This document shows positions 53,961 to 62,872 of a stretch of 64,000 nt of DNA, piece after piece. Position 1 is the first letter of the stretch. Each line of letters starts with the position of its first letter. This stretch comes from Aquimarina sp. AU58 (GTDB lineage Bacteria; Bacteroidota; Bacteroidia; Flavobacteriales; Flavobacteriaceae). The stretch covers positions 130,523-194,522 of the forward strand of contig NZ_OMPD01000007.1 in the NCBI RefSeq assembly GCF_900312745.1, in the 5' to 3' direction. The notes under the pieces are model-generated. The model ran no database searches and was not told where the DNA came from. It saw only the letters and a list, made by a program, of their open reading frames with translations. Position numbers and translations under genes: made by a program.

Positions 53961-56900
53961 ACATTCTTTACCCTTCTCCTATACCAAAACAAACCTACTC
54001 CTATCAATACTAGTAATACCAATGTTACCCAATACCACAGGGTGTTGCTTTCAAAAGCAATTGGTGACGAATCTCCTACCAGGTAAAATCCTCCCCAATA
54101 AAACGGTTGCGTACGATTGATATTTGCCGTTGCCAGGTAGTGCAATTTGGCCTGTTGTAGTGCTTTTGCCTTATTCATCCCTGCTTTAAGATTGGTATAG
54201 AAGTATTGCATCAACTCTGGGGTGGTTTGATCCGATACTTCCCAACTGCTTAAGAGCAAACTTTTAGTCCCCGCATATTGAAAAGCACTACCTAAACTCA
54301 TAATCCCTTCTCCCTTAGCAATCTTACCGGTACCCGTATAACAAGCGCTAAGCACAGTAAGTTCTGCCGGAATATCTAAAGCAAATAATTCGTGACTATA
54401 CAACAAATTATCCTCTATCGTATCTTTACTTTTGGTAAAATAAAGCCTTGAATTCTCTGGCCGTTCATTGTCTACATCCCCGTGCAACGCCAGGTGAAGT
54501 ATCGCATACCGGCCTGCATTTTTCTTAAAATTAGATTCTATGGCTTGTGATCCATAATAATATTGCCCATCGATAATATTAGAGATCGCTTTGATTTCTT
54601 TTCGCGTCCCTGGAAGATCAATACCGGTACTTCTTAGCGTGGCCAAACTCATTGTATTGGTCGTTATCGTACTATCTGAAAATGAAAATGCCAGGCACTC
54701 CTGCCGTTGTTGTGTGGGTTCTTCACTTTTATCTTTAGTAAATAACAAGTTAGCAGCATTAGCATAGGTAATGGCATATTCTTTAAGCAAATATGATAGG
54801 TCTGCAGGGTTATTTGTTGCATCTTTTTGGGTTAGCAATAACTCAAAGTTTAAATGCCACAGTGGCCCATCGGGAATGATAATCAATTCATCACCTGCAA
54901 ACGTGTCACCCTGTCGAAGAGTATTTGCAATCGGGGCCATTAATTGGTTATATAAAGCATATGCCGTTGTTTTATAGGCTGCCAGGTTTTGCGAAGTTAT
55001 TGCTTTTCTTAATTGTTCTATAGTAGTCGTAAGATTGGGAGTCTCTAATTCTTGTACTGCAATCTTTTCTTTTGAAATCGTAAAAGCATAGGTAATACGA
55101 TCTGAAGTAAAAAACTCGAGTACTGCAGTATTATCGTTTAGATGACGCTGAATATCACGAACCGTAACAATAGCATTTTCATGTTTAAGCTGGTAATATT
55201 TAGGATACTTCTGCTCTAACACTGCTGTTAGTGAATCTTGCCTATTGCTAATGTCAAATAGTGTATTTTCATATCGAGCTATTTTTAGAGAATCTTTGCT
55301 ACTCATCCTTAGCCCGTTGTAGAGCTCTGTAATTTTAGATTGATAAAATGCTTTATCAATCCTTAGTTCTTTTTCTAATGCCACAAGATCTGCTGGTAAC
55401 CCTGTATAGGTTTTGGCATTGGCATCGGTAAGCAATTCTTTTAAGGTATTGGCTTTACTTTTCTCGGCATAGTAAAACGCTTGTTCTAAAGAGGATTGCT
55501 CTTTTTCTATGTTATACACTAGTAATTGTGCTGCTATGGCACCCTGATACACTGCTGCTGCTTTTTTAGCAAAATGCACCTTGTCCTGGTAGTTGGTATA
55601 GGTTTGTCTGATCGTATTGATAAGAATATCTGCGTTTCGATACGTCTGTATAGCTTGATTAAGATCATTAATATTGTTACTTTTTGTATACAAAGCAGTA
55701 TGGATTTTGGCTTTACCTAATAAAGAAGTTAATAAAACATCTAAGTTTAAGTAGTGATCTGGGGCAAAAGTTACCTTATTTTTTGCATTAAGCTTAGTAT
55801 TTGCCACTATAGACTTATCATAATGTGCTAAACTGCTAGCAAACTCTTTTTGTGTAGCATATACTTTTGCTATTTTAGTATAGGATTGTGCAACCTTGGG
55901 GTGATGCTTACCAAATACACTTTGTCGTATGGTTAAGGCTTTTTGATACTGTTCTAAAGCTGTATTATAATCTGTTTTGGCATGATATATATTACCAGTA
56001 CTCTCATAAGAATCTGCTACATCTGGATGGTTTTCTCCAAAAACAGCAATCCTGATTGTTAAGGCTTTATTGGTATGGTGTAATGCTTTATCATACTCTT
56101 TTTTTAAGGTATACAACTCCCCGATATCATTATAAGAATCTGCTATATGAGAATTGTTTTGGTCTAATAGTTTTATTCGTATATCTAATCCTTTTTTATA
56201 ATACAACAGAGATTGATCATAACTTCCCTTTAATCTGTATATATTACCAATATTATTATAGTTAAGTGCAGCATGTATACGATTATCTCCTTCTTTTTTG
56301 ACTGTAGTCTGAAGTGCTTTTCTATAATATTCTAAGGCTTTATCATAGGCACCTTTATATTTATATACCACACCTATATTGTTATAAACCGAAAAGTACA
56401 TTTTTTTGTCTTGTCTTGACAATTTTTTTTCAATATTAATAGCTTGATTATAATAATACAACGCTTTATCATACGCTCCTTTGTTTTTATAGCATAGACC
56501 AATTCGATTAAGAGCACTAATCACTGTAACATGCTCTTGTTTATAAAGATTAGTTAAAATAAACAGGTATTTTTCATAATAAAGAAGAGCGTCATTATAC
56601 TCTCCTATTTTTCGATATACATCTCCAATGACTCTAAAAGATCTAGCTAAGTCTTTACTATATTTATTGGAATCATTAATTTGAATAAACAGTCCCTTAT
56701 TGAGATATAACAATGCTTTATCGGATTCTTCTTTTCTATAATAAGTAAGACCAATATTAAAATAAACTATACTAGTTTTAAAATGATTTGATCCCAATTT
56801 TTCCTCCTTAATGACTAAGGATTTTTTATAATATTTTAGAGCTGTATCATAATCTCTCTGAAAAAAATATATATGCCCAATATGCTCATAAGATTTTGTA

Positions 56901-57517
56901 ATAGCAAGATGATTTTCGCCAAAAGCTTTAATTCGCATATCAAGAGCTTTCTCTTGATACTTCATTGCTTCAATAAAATCACTTTTCAGATAATATATAT
57001 CTCCCATTTGAGAATATGAATTTGCAATAGCAGGATGATCTTTTTCGTAAATTATTGATCTTATTTTCAACCCTTTTTCATAATATTCTAAAGCAGTTTT
57101 ATAGTCTGAACTATTAGCTTCATAATATTTCCCCATATTATCATAACCATAAGCTTTTTCTCTATTATCTTTCGGTAAGTATATCTTACTTATTTCTAGT
57201 GCTTTTTGTGCATTTTTATAAGATATATCATACTGTTTATTTCGCCATTGGCTTTCAGCAATTTTATTATAACATCGGGCAACACGCATCCAGGCGTTGG
57301 CCTTTTGGTAGATGGGTAAGGCTTTTTTAAAATATACTACAGCACTATCTAGTTTTCTTTCTGCCAGTAATACATCTGCTTTGGTAAAGTGTTGTGAGGC
57401 AACTGTAGTGTCGGTTACCGTTTGGGTATAACCAAGGGTGGTGTATAAAAAACACATACCAATTACACAGTAAAGAAGTGCTTTTTTGTATGGTATTGAT
57501 TGTATAGTGATGGTCAT
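53930..57517 (-). CDS. TPR-CHAT protein (caspase-like peptidase), membrane-anchored
   Basis: 1195 aa. Signal/anchor near residues 12-33, then some 12 tetratricopeptide repeats (~40-590, units such as ALEYYEKGLKIRSIIYEKDHP) for protein binding, a helical linker (~600-860), and a CHAT domain (~880-1160). The catalytic dyad is visible: His1012 in LHLALHGD and Cys1059 in LSACYTGTGK. A membrane helix (YWVTLVLLVLIGVGLFWY) and a basic tail close the chain, so TPR and CHAT are probably periplasmic between two anchors, or the first is a cleaved leader. The last residues (VITSTSLSDR) are read from repeat DNA. CHAT proteases take part in cell-death and defence systems, such as gRAMP-linked ones; TPR-CHAT proteins with signal peptides are common in Bacteroidota and of unknown role. 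Confidence 0.88.
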   Translation of the reverse strand: MTITIQSIPYKKALLYCVIGMCFLYTTLGYTQTVTDTTVASQHFTKADVLLAERKLDSAVVYFKKALPIYQKANAWMRVARCYNKIAESQWRNKQYDISYKNAQKALEISKIYLPKDNREKAYGYDNMGKYYEANSSDYKTALEYYEKGLKIRSIIYEKDHPAIANSYSQMGDIYYLKSDFIEAMKYQEKALDMRIKAFGENHLAITKSYEHIGHIYFFQRDYDTALKYYKKSLVIKEEKLGSNHFKTSIVYFNIGLTYYRKEESDKALLYLNKGLFIQINDSNKYSKDLARSFRVIGDVYRKIGEYNDALLYYEKYLFILTNLYKQEHVTVISALNRIGLCYKNKGAYDKALYYYNQAINIEKKLSRQDKKMYFSVYNNIGVVYKYKGAYDKALEYYRKALQTTVKKEGDNRIHAALNYNNIGNIYRLKGSYDQSLLYYKKGLDIRIKLLDQNNSHIADSYNDIGELYTLKKEYDKALHHTNKALTIRIAVFGENHPDVADSYESTGNIYHAKTDYNTALEQYQKALTIRQSVFGKHHPKVAQSYTKIAKVYATQKEFASSLAHYDKSIVANTKLNAKNKVTFAPDHYLNLDVLLTSLLGKAKIHTALYTKSNNINDLNQAIQTYRNADILINTIRQTYTNYQDKVHFAKKAAAVYQGAIAAQLLVYNIEKEQSSLEQAFYYAEKSKANTLKELLTDANAKTYTGLPADLVALEKELRIDKAFYQSKITELYNGLRMSSKDSLKIARYENTLFDISNRQDSLTAVLEQKYPKYYQLKHENAIVTVRDIQRHLNDNTAVLEFFTSDRITYAFTISKEKIAVQELETPNLTTTIEQLRKAITSQNLAAYKTTAYALYNQLMAPIANTLRQGDTFAGDELIIIPDGPLWHLNFELLLTQKDATNNPADLSYLLKEYAITYANAANLLFTKDKSEEPTQQRQECLAFSFSDSTITTNTMSLATLRSTGIDLPGTRKEIKAISNIIDGQYYYGSQAIESNFKKNAGRYAILHLALHGDVDNERPENSRLYFTKSKDTIEDNLLYSHELFALDIPAELTVLSACYTGTGKIAKGEGIMSLGSAFQYAGTKSLLLSSWEVSDQTTPELMQYFYTNLKAGMNKAKALQQAKLHYLATANINRTQPFYWGGFYLVGDSSPIAFESNTLWYWVTLVLLVLIGVGLFWYRRRVKNVITSTSLSDR

Positions 57518-57541
57518 CTATTCTGATATGTTATGTTTACC

Positions 57542-57605
57542 CTTCGACAGGCTCAGGGTGACAATTATTAATTAAAAACGTAATGTCAGTCTGAGCCTGT
57601 CGAAG
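57542..57605. repeat. CTTCGACAGGCTCAG inverted repeat
   Basis: Perfect 15-bp arms CTTCGACAGGCTCAG (57542-57556) and CTGAGCCTGTCGAAG (57591-57605), with inner GGTGACA/TGTCAG-type complementarity. It lies between the 3' end of the GIY-YIG gene (inside its last 20 bases) and the start of the TPR-CHAT gene. This is a widespread flavobacterial palindrome. Confidence 0.85.
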
Positions 57606-57924
57606 ACCCATTACTTTTATCAATATTATTTTCAAACTGGGTATAATTTTTAGAATATTCAACCAATTTATCCCAATTTTCTTCAATTAAAGCTATTTTC
57701 TTTCTTCTGCTCCATCCTTTTACTTGCTTTTCTATCTGTATGGCTTCATTTGGGTTAGTGCATATTTCAAACCATTTTAAAACAACTGGCCGTTTATCAT
57801 AGGTATAACTATCTGGTTTATTACCAGCATTATGCTCATTTATTCTTCGCTCTAAATCATTAGTCATACCGGTATAAAAAGAACCATCACTACACTCGAC
57901 TATATATGTATAATAGTATTTCAT
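57586..57924 (-). CDS. GIY-YIG nuclease domain protein, second copy
   Basis: 112 aa. GIY-YIG domain with YYTYIVECSDGSFYTGMTNDL, Arg in LERRINEHN, and Glu in IEKQVKGWSRRKK; it is roughly 40% identical to the copy at 53520-53903. The final residues GSSTGSD are the translation of the CTTCGACAGGCTCAG palindrome. Repeats of the same family flank it on both sides (57542-57605 and 57958-58053). It is upstream of the TPR-CHAT gene on the same strand, 68 bases away, with the palindrome between. Confidence 0.87.
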   Translation of the reverse strand: MKYYYTYIVECSDGSFYTGMTNDLERRINEHNAGNKPDSYTYDKRPVVLKWFEICTNPNEAIQIEKQVKGWSRRKKIALIEENWDKLVEYSKNYTQFENNIDKSNGSSTGSD

Positions 57925-57957
57925 TATTAAAACTTTATTTTTCCTAAGCTCAATCTT

Positions 57958-58053
57958 CCTTCGACAAGCTCAGGATGACAGGCGTTTACGTAGCTATCTA
58001 TATTATAAAATGTCATGTTCTCTTCGATATGCTCAGTACAGGCCTGTCGAAAT
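57958..58053. repeat. CTTCGACAAGCTCAG-type repeat cluster
   Basis: CCTTCGACAAGCTCAGGATG at 57958 onward and a degenerate pair CTTCGATATGCTCAG ... GGCCTGTCGAA at 58022-58051. They are the same family as 57542-57605, here upstream of the GIY-YIG gene. The remaining bases of the gap 57925-58383 hold the 58189 palindrome and no gene. Confidence 0.75.
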
Positions 58054-58188
58054 ACATTATACTCAGGATAACAACTTCAATATATATCCCTTAGTATATT
58101 AATAACAAAGAACGTAAAAATGTTACCATTTAGATTCCTCAGTTAAACTTAAATACACGATCTGTTAGTAAAATAATAGTAGTAAGGT

Positions 58189-58221
58189 AGACCTCACAGG
58201 TTTTAAAAACCTGTGAGGTCT
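58189..58221. repeat. 33-nt dispersed palindrome, AGACCT family, second copy
   Basis: AGACCTCACAGGTTTT (58189-58204) and AAAACCTGTGAGGTCT (58206-58221): perfect 16-bp arms around one base. The outer AGACCT/AGGTCT and the inner GTTTT.AAAAC are shared with 27125-27159, while the middle CACAG/CTGTG replaces TCGAG/CTCGA, a compensated change. Confidence 0.75.
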
Positions 58222-58383
58222 CATGTAGTATAGTGTTCTTATTTTCAAAAAACTATTTAATTCGTATGCTGTATTACCCGATTACTCTTTATCAAAAAAC
58301 AATCTTTATTTTGAATATTAAATTTTAGATTTTACCTTAACCGCCACAATTAATCGTATTAAATAAAGAATAGTTGCCCTACT

Positions 58384-58740
58384 ATGAGTAATCGACAAAC
58401 TACTAAATATGCTATCTACACCGTAGCTGTCTTATCTGCTGCATTAATCAATGAGTATATCTTAAAATATGTAAAGAAACATATCGATCAACAGGGATAT
58501 CTCCTGGTGATAATAGATATGCTGGTTATCGTTTTAATTTTTGCACCTGCTTTTGCCCTGGTGACCAATTATGCAAAGAAGATTTCTAAGGCGTATCTTA
58601 AGACTTCTAAAAAATTGTCGAGTAGAAATAATGGGATCTTGTTAGGGTTTATCGTTGCCATCATTATTTTGTTTATCCTTTATGCCAATCTTAGGCACAA
58701 CATCAATGTAATCAATGATCTAAAAGCCTTGATTTCGTAA
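58384..58740 (+). CDS. small membrane protein
   Basis: 118 aa, unknown family. It has about three hydrophobic segments: residues ~10-26 (weak), ~36-60 (LLVIIDMLVIVLIFAPAFAL) and ~85-105 (NGILLGFIVAIIILFILYAN), with a Lys-rich loop between the last two. It starts at ATG 58384 after the repeat-filled gap and lies 114 bases before a double-glycine peptide gene on the same strand. Nothing visible links the two, although membrane helper proteins do occur beside peptide precursors. Confidence 0.6.
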   Translation: MSNRQTTKYAIYTVAVLSAALINEYILKYVKKHIDQQGYLLVIIDMLVIVLIFAPAFALVTNYAKKISKAYLKTSKKLSSRNNGILLGFIVAIIILFILYANLRHNINVINDLKALIS

Positions 58741-58854
58741 TAATTATCTATTTTTTTTATCATTAATAAGTAAACTATAACATTTATTATCTTGTTATGC
58801 TTTGGTTAATACTGTATTTTAGTACATACATTAATCAATATAAATTATGTACTC

Positions 58855-59076
58855 ATGAAAAATTCTTTAGAAGCATTTAAAAAATTCAAAGTTTTATCCC
58901 GAGAAGAGCTACTATTAATAGGTGGAGGCAGAAGAGATCAATGTACTGCAGAGCAGGTTAATAATTGCACATTTGTACAATATTATCCAGAAGGGTCTGT
59001 AATGATGGATTGTGGAGTATCTGAAGACTCTAATGGGGACGAAGAATGGATTTCGTGTGAAGCACATATAGCATAA
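58855..59076 (+). CDS. double-glycine-leader peptide precursor (bacteriocin/natural-product-like)
   Basis: 73 aa. The N-terminus MKNSLEAFKKFKVLSREELL followed by LIGGG is a typical GG-type leader (residues 1-24/25) with the 'LS..EL..I.GG' pattern cut by C39 peptidase-containing ABC exporters. The remaining ~48-residue core is acidic and has four Cys (in DQCTAE, NNCTF, MDCGV and ISCEA), which suggests disulfides or modification. No exporter or modification enzyme is visible in the window. A stem-loop with a T-run follows at 59173-59201. Confidence 0.72.
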   Translation: MKNSLEAFKKFKVLSREELLLIGGGRRDQCTAEQVNNCTFVQYYPEGSVMMDCGVSEDSNGDEEWISCEAHIA

Positions 59077-59172
59077 CTCATAGCTATATGCTATTTATAA
59101 TGAAATAATCTAAAGTCTTCTTCGTATTGTTTTAGTTATTTCAACCCGAATTTCTTTCCAAAACACTAAATT

Positions 59173-59201
59173 ACTCTGCATTTTTGATGTGGAGTTTTTT
59201 T
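59173..59201 (+). terminator. likely terminator after GG-leader peptide gene
   Basis: ACTCTGCAT (59173-59181) / ATGTGGAGT (59187-59195), paired with two G-T wobbles and a 5-base loop, then seven T residues. It sits ~100 bases after the peptide stop. The rest of 59077-59509 shows only the arg terminator and no gene. Confidence 0.6.
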
Positions 59202-59274
59202 GATATGCCATCTTACTATCCCTATTACATCATCTTCCTCTCGTACTAATTCTAAGGCATACTATATCGCTAAT

Positions 59275-59317
59275 CATAAAAAAACAACCCCCAGTGGTTA
59301 ACAACTCCTCTGGGGGT
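59275..59317 (-). terminator. intrinsic terminator of the arginine operon
   Basis: ACCCCCAG (59287-59294) / CTGGGGGT (59310-59317) and, on the minus strand, a following TTGTTTTTTTAT run. It is ~190 bases beyond the argH stop on the minus strand; no other minus-strand gene ends there. Confidence 0.82.
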
Positions 59318-59509
59318 CTAGGCTGAAGCGAAAAAATCAAACTAACTCAACTTACACTCAATTAAATATACTTCAGCTTTTCTTCCATATCATTAAGATA
59401 TGCCTTTTTATTAACATTTTCAATTTTTTATTTAAGAACTACAAACTAATCCTATAGAGTAGCTTGTATTCTAACATAATTCATCTGTTTTTCAGAAAGT
59501 GTTGTTCCC

Positions 59510-60787
59510 TCAAACTTCCTCTAATTTCTTTTTTATCTTGTTAAGACATAAATTATTAATACTACCACTATGGCTATGTTTTGTATTCTTTTCGGGAGTA
59601 TAACATCCCTTCTCAATATCTAATCCAATCTTTACATAGGCATCTCTAAAAGACATGCCCTGCATTACTAATTCATTTAATGTATCTACACTAAACAGGT
59701 AATCATACTTATCATCATCCAAAATATTTTTGTTCACCTTTATATTCTTAAGTGCATACATAGTCATCTCAAGAGATGCTTTTAAATCCTGAATAGCGGG
59801 TACAATTCCTTCTTTAAGCAATTGTAAATCCCTGTGGTAACCACTAGGTAAATTATTGATTAGCAAATTTAATTCGTAAGGCAGTGCCTGAATTTTATTA
59901 CATTTCCCTCTTATTAACTCAAAGACGTCTGGATTTTTCTTATGTGGCATAATACTGGATCCTGTAGTAAATTCTGATGGAATACTCATAAAATCAAAAT
60001 TCTGACTCATATACAAACACACATCCATTGCGAGTTTAGATAAAGTAGCAGCTACACTACTCATCGCAAAAGCAGTAGATTTTTCTGATTTCCCTCTACT
60101 CATCTGTGCAGCAACTACATTATACTTAAGGGTTTCAAAACCTAATTCTCTTGTGGTAAACTCTCTATCTATCGGAAATGAACTACCATACCCGGCAGCA
60201 CTTCCCAATGGGTTTTGATCCACAACTTTTAAAGCAGCATTTACAAAATACAGATCATCAATAAAGCTTTCTGCATAGGCAGAAAACCAAAGTCCAAATG
60301 AGGATGGCATTGCTATCTGCATATGGGTATACCCAGGAAGTAACACATCCTTATACGTTTCTGCAAGGGTAAGTAAATTCTGAGATAATTCGTTAACAAG
60401 AGATTTAATTTGAAGTAGTTCTTCTTTCATATACAGGTGCATCGCCACCAATACCTGGTCATTACGTGACCTGGCAGTATGTATTCGCTTACCTGCATCT
60501 CCTATTCGTTGAGTTAATTCAAACTCAATTTTAGAATGTATATCCTCGAACTGGTCTTCTATCACAAAAACTCCTTTTTCTATTTCCCGCCCCAATATAT
60601 TCAATTCTTTTTCAATTTCAGAAATTTCTTTGTCAGAAAGTAAATTAATCTTATGCAGCATCTTAGCATGAACCAGTGTTGCCTGCACATCATACCTGGC
60701 AATTACCATATCCAATTGCCTGTCATTACCTACGGTAAACCTATCTATTTTTTGATCTGTTGGTAATCCTTTATCCCAAAGTTTCAT
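59510..60787 (-). CDS. argH: argininosuccinate lyase
   Basis: 425 aa. It splits argininosuccinate to arginine and fumarate, the last step of arginine synthesis. Fumarase/aspartase superfamily with the signature GSSIMPHKKNPD (catalytic Ser loop) and HTARSRNDQV near residues 100-110. The chain is slightly shorter than many ArgH (about 450-460), with a reduced C-terminal part, yet the active-site segments are intact. It begins 42 bases after the argE-like gene and is the last gene of the operon before the terminator. Confidence 0.93.
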   Translation of the reverse strand: MKLWDKGLPTDQKIDRFTVGNDRQLDMVIARYDVQATLVHAKMLHKINLLSDKEISEIEKELNILGREIEKGVFVIEDQFEDIHSKIEFELTQRIGDAGKRIHTARSRNDQVLVAMHLYMKEELLQIKSLVNELSQNLLTLAETYKDVLLPGYTHMQIAMPSSFGLWFSAYAESFIDDLYFVNAALKVVDQNPLGSAAGYGSSFPIDREFTTRELGFETLKYNVVAAQMSRGKSEKSTAFAMSSVAATLSKLAMDVCLYMSQNFDFMSIPSEFTTGSSIMPHKKNPDVFELIRGKCNKIQALPYELNLLINNLPSGYHRDLQLLKEGIVPAIQDLKASLEMTMYALKNIKVNKNILDDDKYDYLFSVDTLNELVMQGMSFRDAYVKIGLDIEKGCYTPEKNTKHSHSGSINNLCLNKIKKKLEEV

Positions 60788-60828
60788 TAATTATTCTTTT
60801 GTTGAAGTGATTTTAACTACTTCATTAT

Positions 60829-61989
60829 TTATACTATACCTTCTAAAATTTTGATATACAGTTCAATTCCTTCTTTCACCTCATCTACATAAATAAATTC
60901 ATTTGCAGAATGTGATCTGGTCGAATCTCCCGGCCCCAGTTTTAATGAAGGGCAACTCAATACCGATTGATCCGATAAGGTTGGTGATCCATACGTACTT
61001 CTTCCTAGTGCAATTCCCGATTTTACAATAGGATGATCTACAGCAATTGACGAAGATCCTAAATCCAAAGATCTGGGTGCAACCTCAACATATTGAGGCA
61101 TGTGTTGTTTTACAATATCCAGAACCTCTTTATTTGTATAACTATCATTCACTCGTATATCTACCACCAGATCACAACTTGCCGGTACCACATTGTGTTG
61201 TTTCCCAGCATTGATCTGTGTCACTGTAGCTTTTACTTTGCCCAGGTTTTCTGATATTTTTTTAAATTCATATGTTTTAAACCACTCTATCACCTGCAAA
61301 GCATTATAAATTGCGTTATCTTCATTAGGGTGAGCAGCATGACTAGCTGTTCCTTTTACCGATATATCTAATACCAATAAGCCTTTTTCTGCAACAGCCA
61401 ATTGCATTAGTGTTGGTTCTCCTACAATGCCAAATGCTACATTCTTAAGATATTTTAATACACTTTTTAGTCCTAAAGGACCACTACTCTCTTCTTCTGC
61501 AGAAGCAACAATCACAAAATTGTAGTGTAATCCTTCTCTATTGTAGAAATAAGTAAATGTAGTTAGTAAGGCAACCAGGCAACCGCCCGCGTCATTACTT
61601 CCCAGGCCAAACAGTTTCCCTTCTTCTACAAAAGCTTTAAAAGGATCATTCGTATAGTTTCCATTTGGTTTTACCGTATCATGATGGGAGTTTAATAAAA
61701 TAGTAGGTTTAGATTCGTCAAAATACGTATTGTATGCCCATATATTATTATTCTCCCTCTCAAAAGGAATATCATTTTGAATGAACCAATTCTCGATCAA
61801 TTGCGCTGTTTTTTCCTCTTCTGATGAAAACGATGGTGTTTCTATTAAATGATGTAAAAGCTCAATCGCTTCACGTGTTAACTCTTTAGTTTTTGAGTTG
61901 GAGAGTAACTGAGTATGTGATTCATCAAGTACTTGATCATCGTTGTTATCTATTTGTAATTTATTTTTAGTATTCTTTAACTTTTCCAT
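60829..61989 (-). CDS. argE: M20 family N-acyl-ornithine/citrulline deacylase (ArgE-like)
   Basis: 386 aa. M20 peptidase fold with metal/catalytic residues in NSHHDTVKPN (His, Asp), GSNDAGG (bridging Asp), SAEEESSGP (catalytic Glu) and a later GEPT and HSANEFI. In operons with ArgF' this enzyme removes the acetyl or succinyl group from N-acyl-citrulline rather than N-acetylornithine. The first ~33 residues (Asn/Asp/Gln-rich) are an extension over the usual start near TKELTREAIELL. There is no internal ATG to choose instead, so the extension may be real. Confidence 0.87.
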   Translation of the reverse strand: MEKLKNTKNKLQIDNNDDQVLDESHTQLLSNSKTKELTREAIELLHHLIETPSFSSEEEKTAQLIENWFIQNDIPFERENNNIWAYNTYFDESKPTILLNSHHDTVKPNGNYTNDPFKAFVEEGKLFGLGSNDAGGCLVALLTTFTYFYNREGLHYNFVIVASAEEESSGPLGLKSVLKYLKNVAFGIVGEPTLMQLAVAEKGLLVLDISVKGTASHAAHPNEDNAIYNALQVIEWFKTYEFKKISENLGKVKATVTQINAGKQHNVVPASCDLVVDIRVNDSYTNKEVLDIVKQHMPQYVEVAPRSLDLGSSSIAVDHPIVKSGIALGRSTYGSPTLSDQSVLSCPSLKLGPGDSTRSHSANEFIYVDEVKEGIELYIKILEGIV

Positions 61990-62076
61990 TTTCTAGTTTT
62001 TAAAACTATTTACTACATCGTTAAGTCTGTTATTTTCTATCCTCTACATTACTCACCTCCTAAAATGTTATAGTAC

Positions 62077-62868
62077 TCATAGGCTTAAGGTCGTATGTTT
62101 AGTTGTATTATCCTTTATAAAATCTGCATTTGCAATATGTACCGTACTTACTTTTTTTTGTAAGGCATCAAAGCAATTCTGAAGCTTTGGAAGCATTCCT
62201 TCTGTGATCACTTCTGCTTCTCTTAATGCTATATATTTTTCTAAATCAATATGTTCGATTACAGAATCTTTATCCTCTATATTTTCAAGAACTCCTTTTA
62301 ATTCGAAACAATAAAATAACGACACCTCATAATCAGCACTCATTTCAGAAGCTATTTCTGAAGCTATTGTATCTGCATTCGTATTAAACAATTGCCCTTG
62401 GCTATCATGGGTAATGGCGCAAAAAACTGGTGTAATTCCCTGATTCAAAAACGCTTTTATGATATCGCCATTTACCTTAACAACATCACCAACATATCCA
62501 TAATCAACAAATTGCACAGGTCTTTTCTTTGCCATAATTACATTGGCATCTGCCCCTGTTAATCCCAGGGCATTACAATGGCGGTGCTGTAAACCTGCAA
62601 CAATGGTTTTATTTAATAGCCCGGCATAAGTCATTACAACGATATTCAGGTTCTCTGCAGAAGTAATTCTTCGACCATCGATCATCTCGGTCTTTACTCC
62701 TAACTGAGCTGCAAGTCGAGTAGCAGATTTTCCTCCGCCATGAACCAAAACCTTTGGGCCTTCTACTTTAGAAAAATCTTCTAAGAAAGAAGTCAATGCT
62801 TCTGGATCTTCTATTATATTTCCGCCAATCTTGGCTACCAACAATCTATTTTTCACATGTTCTCTCAT
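62077..62868 (-). CDS. argB: N-acyl-glutamate kinase
   Basis: About 263 aa from ATG 62868 (the frame is open to TTG 62886). Amino acid kinase fold: AKIGGN phosphate loop, VHGGGKSATRLA, and GLTGADANVI. It phosphorylates N-acetylglutamate or, in the succinylated variant pathway, N-succinylglutamate. ATG 62868 lies 4 bases beyond the argF' stop, so they are coupled. It lies between argF' and the argE-like gene. The acyl preference cannot be read from the kinase itself. Confidence 0.93.
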   Translation of the reverse strand: MREHVKNRLLVAKIGGNIIEDPEALTSFLEDFSKVEGPKVLVHGGGKSATRLAAQLGVKTEMIDGRRITSAENLNIVVMTYAGLLNKTIVAGLQHRHCNALGLTGADANVIMAKKRPVQFVDYGYVGDVVKVNGDIIKAFLNQGITPVFCAITHDSQGQLFNTNADTIASEIASEMSADYEVSLFYCFELKGVLENIEDKDSVIEHIDLEKYIALREAEVITEGMLPKLQNCFDALQKKVSTVHIANADFIKDNTTKHTTLSL

Positions 62869-62872
62869 CACA

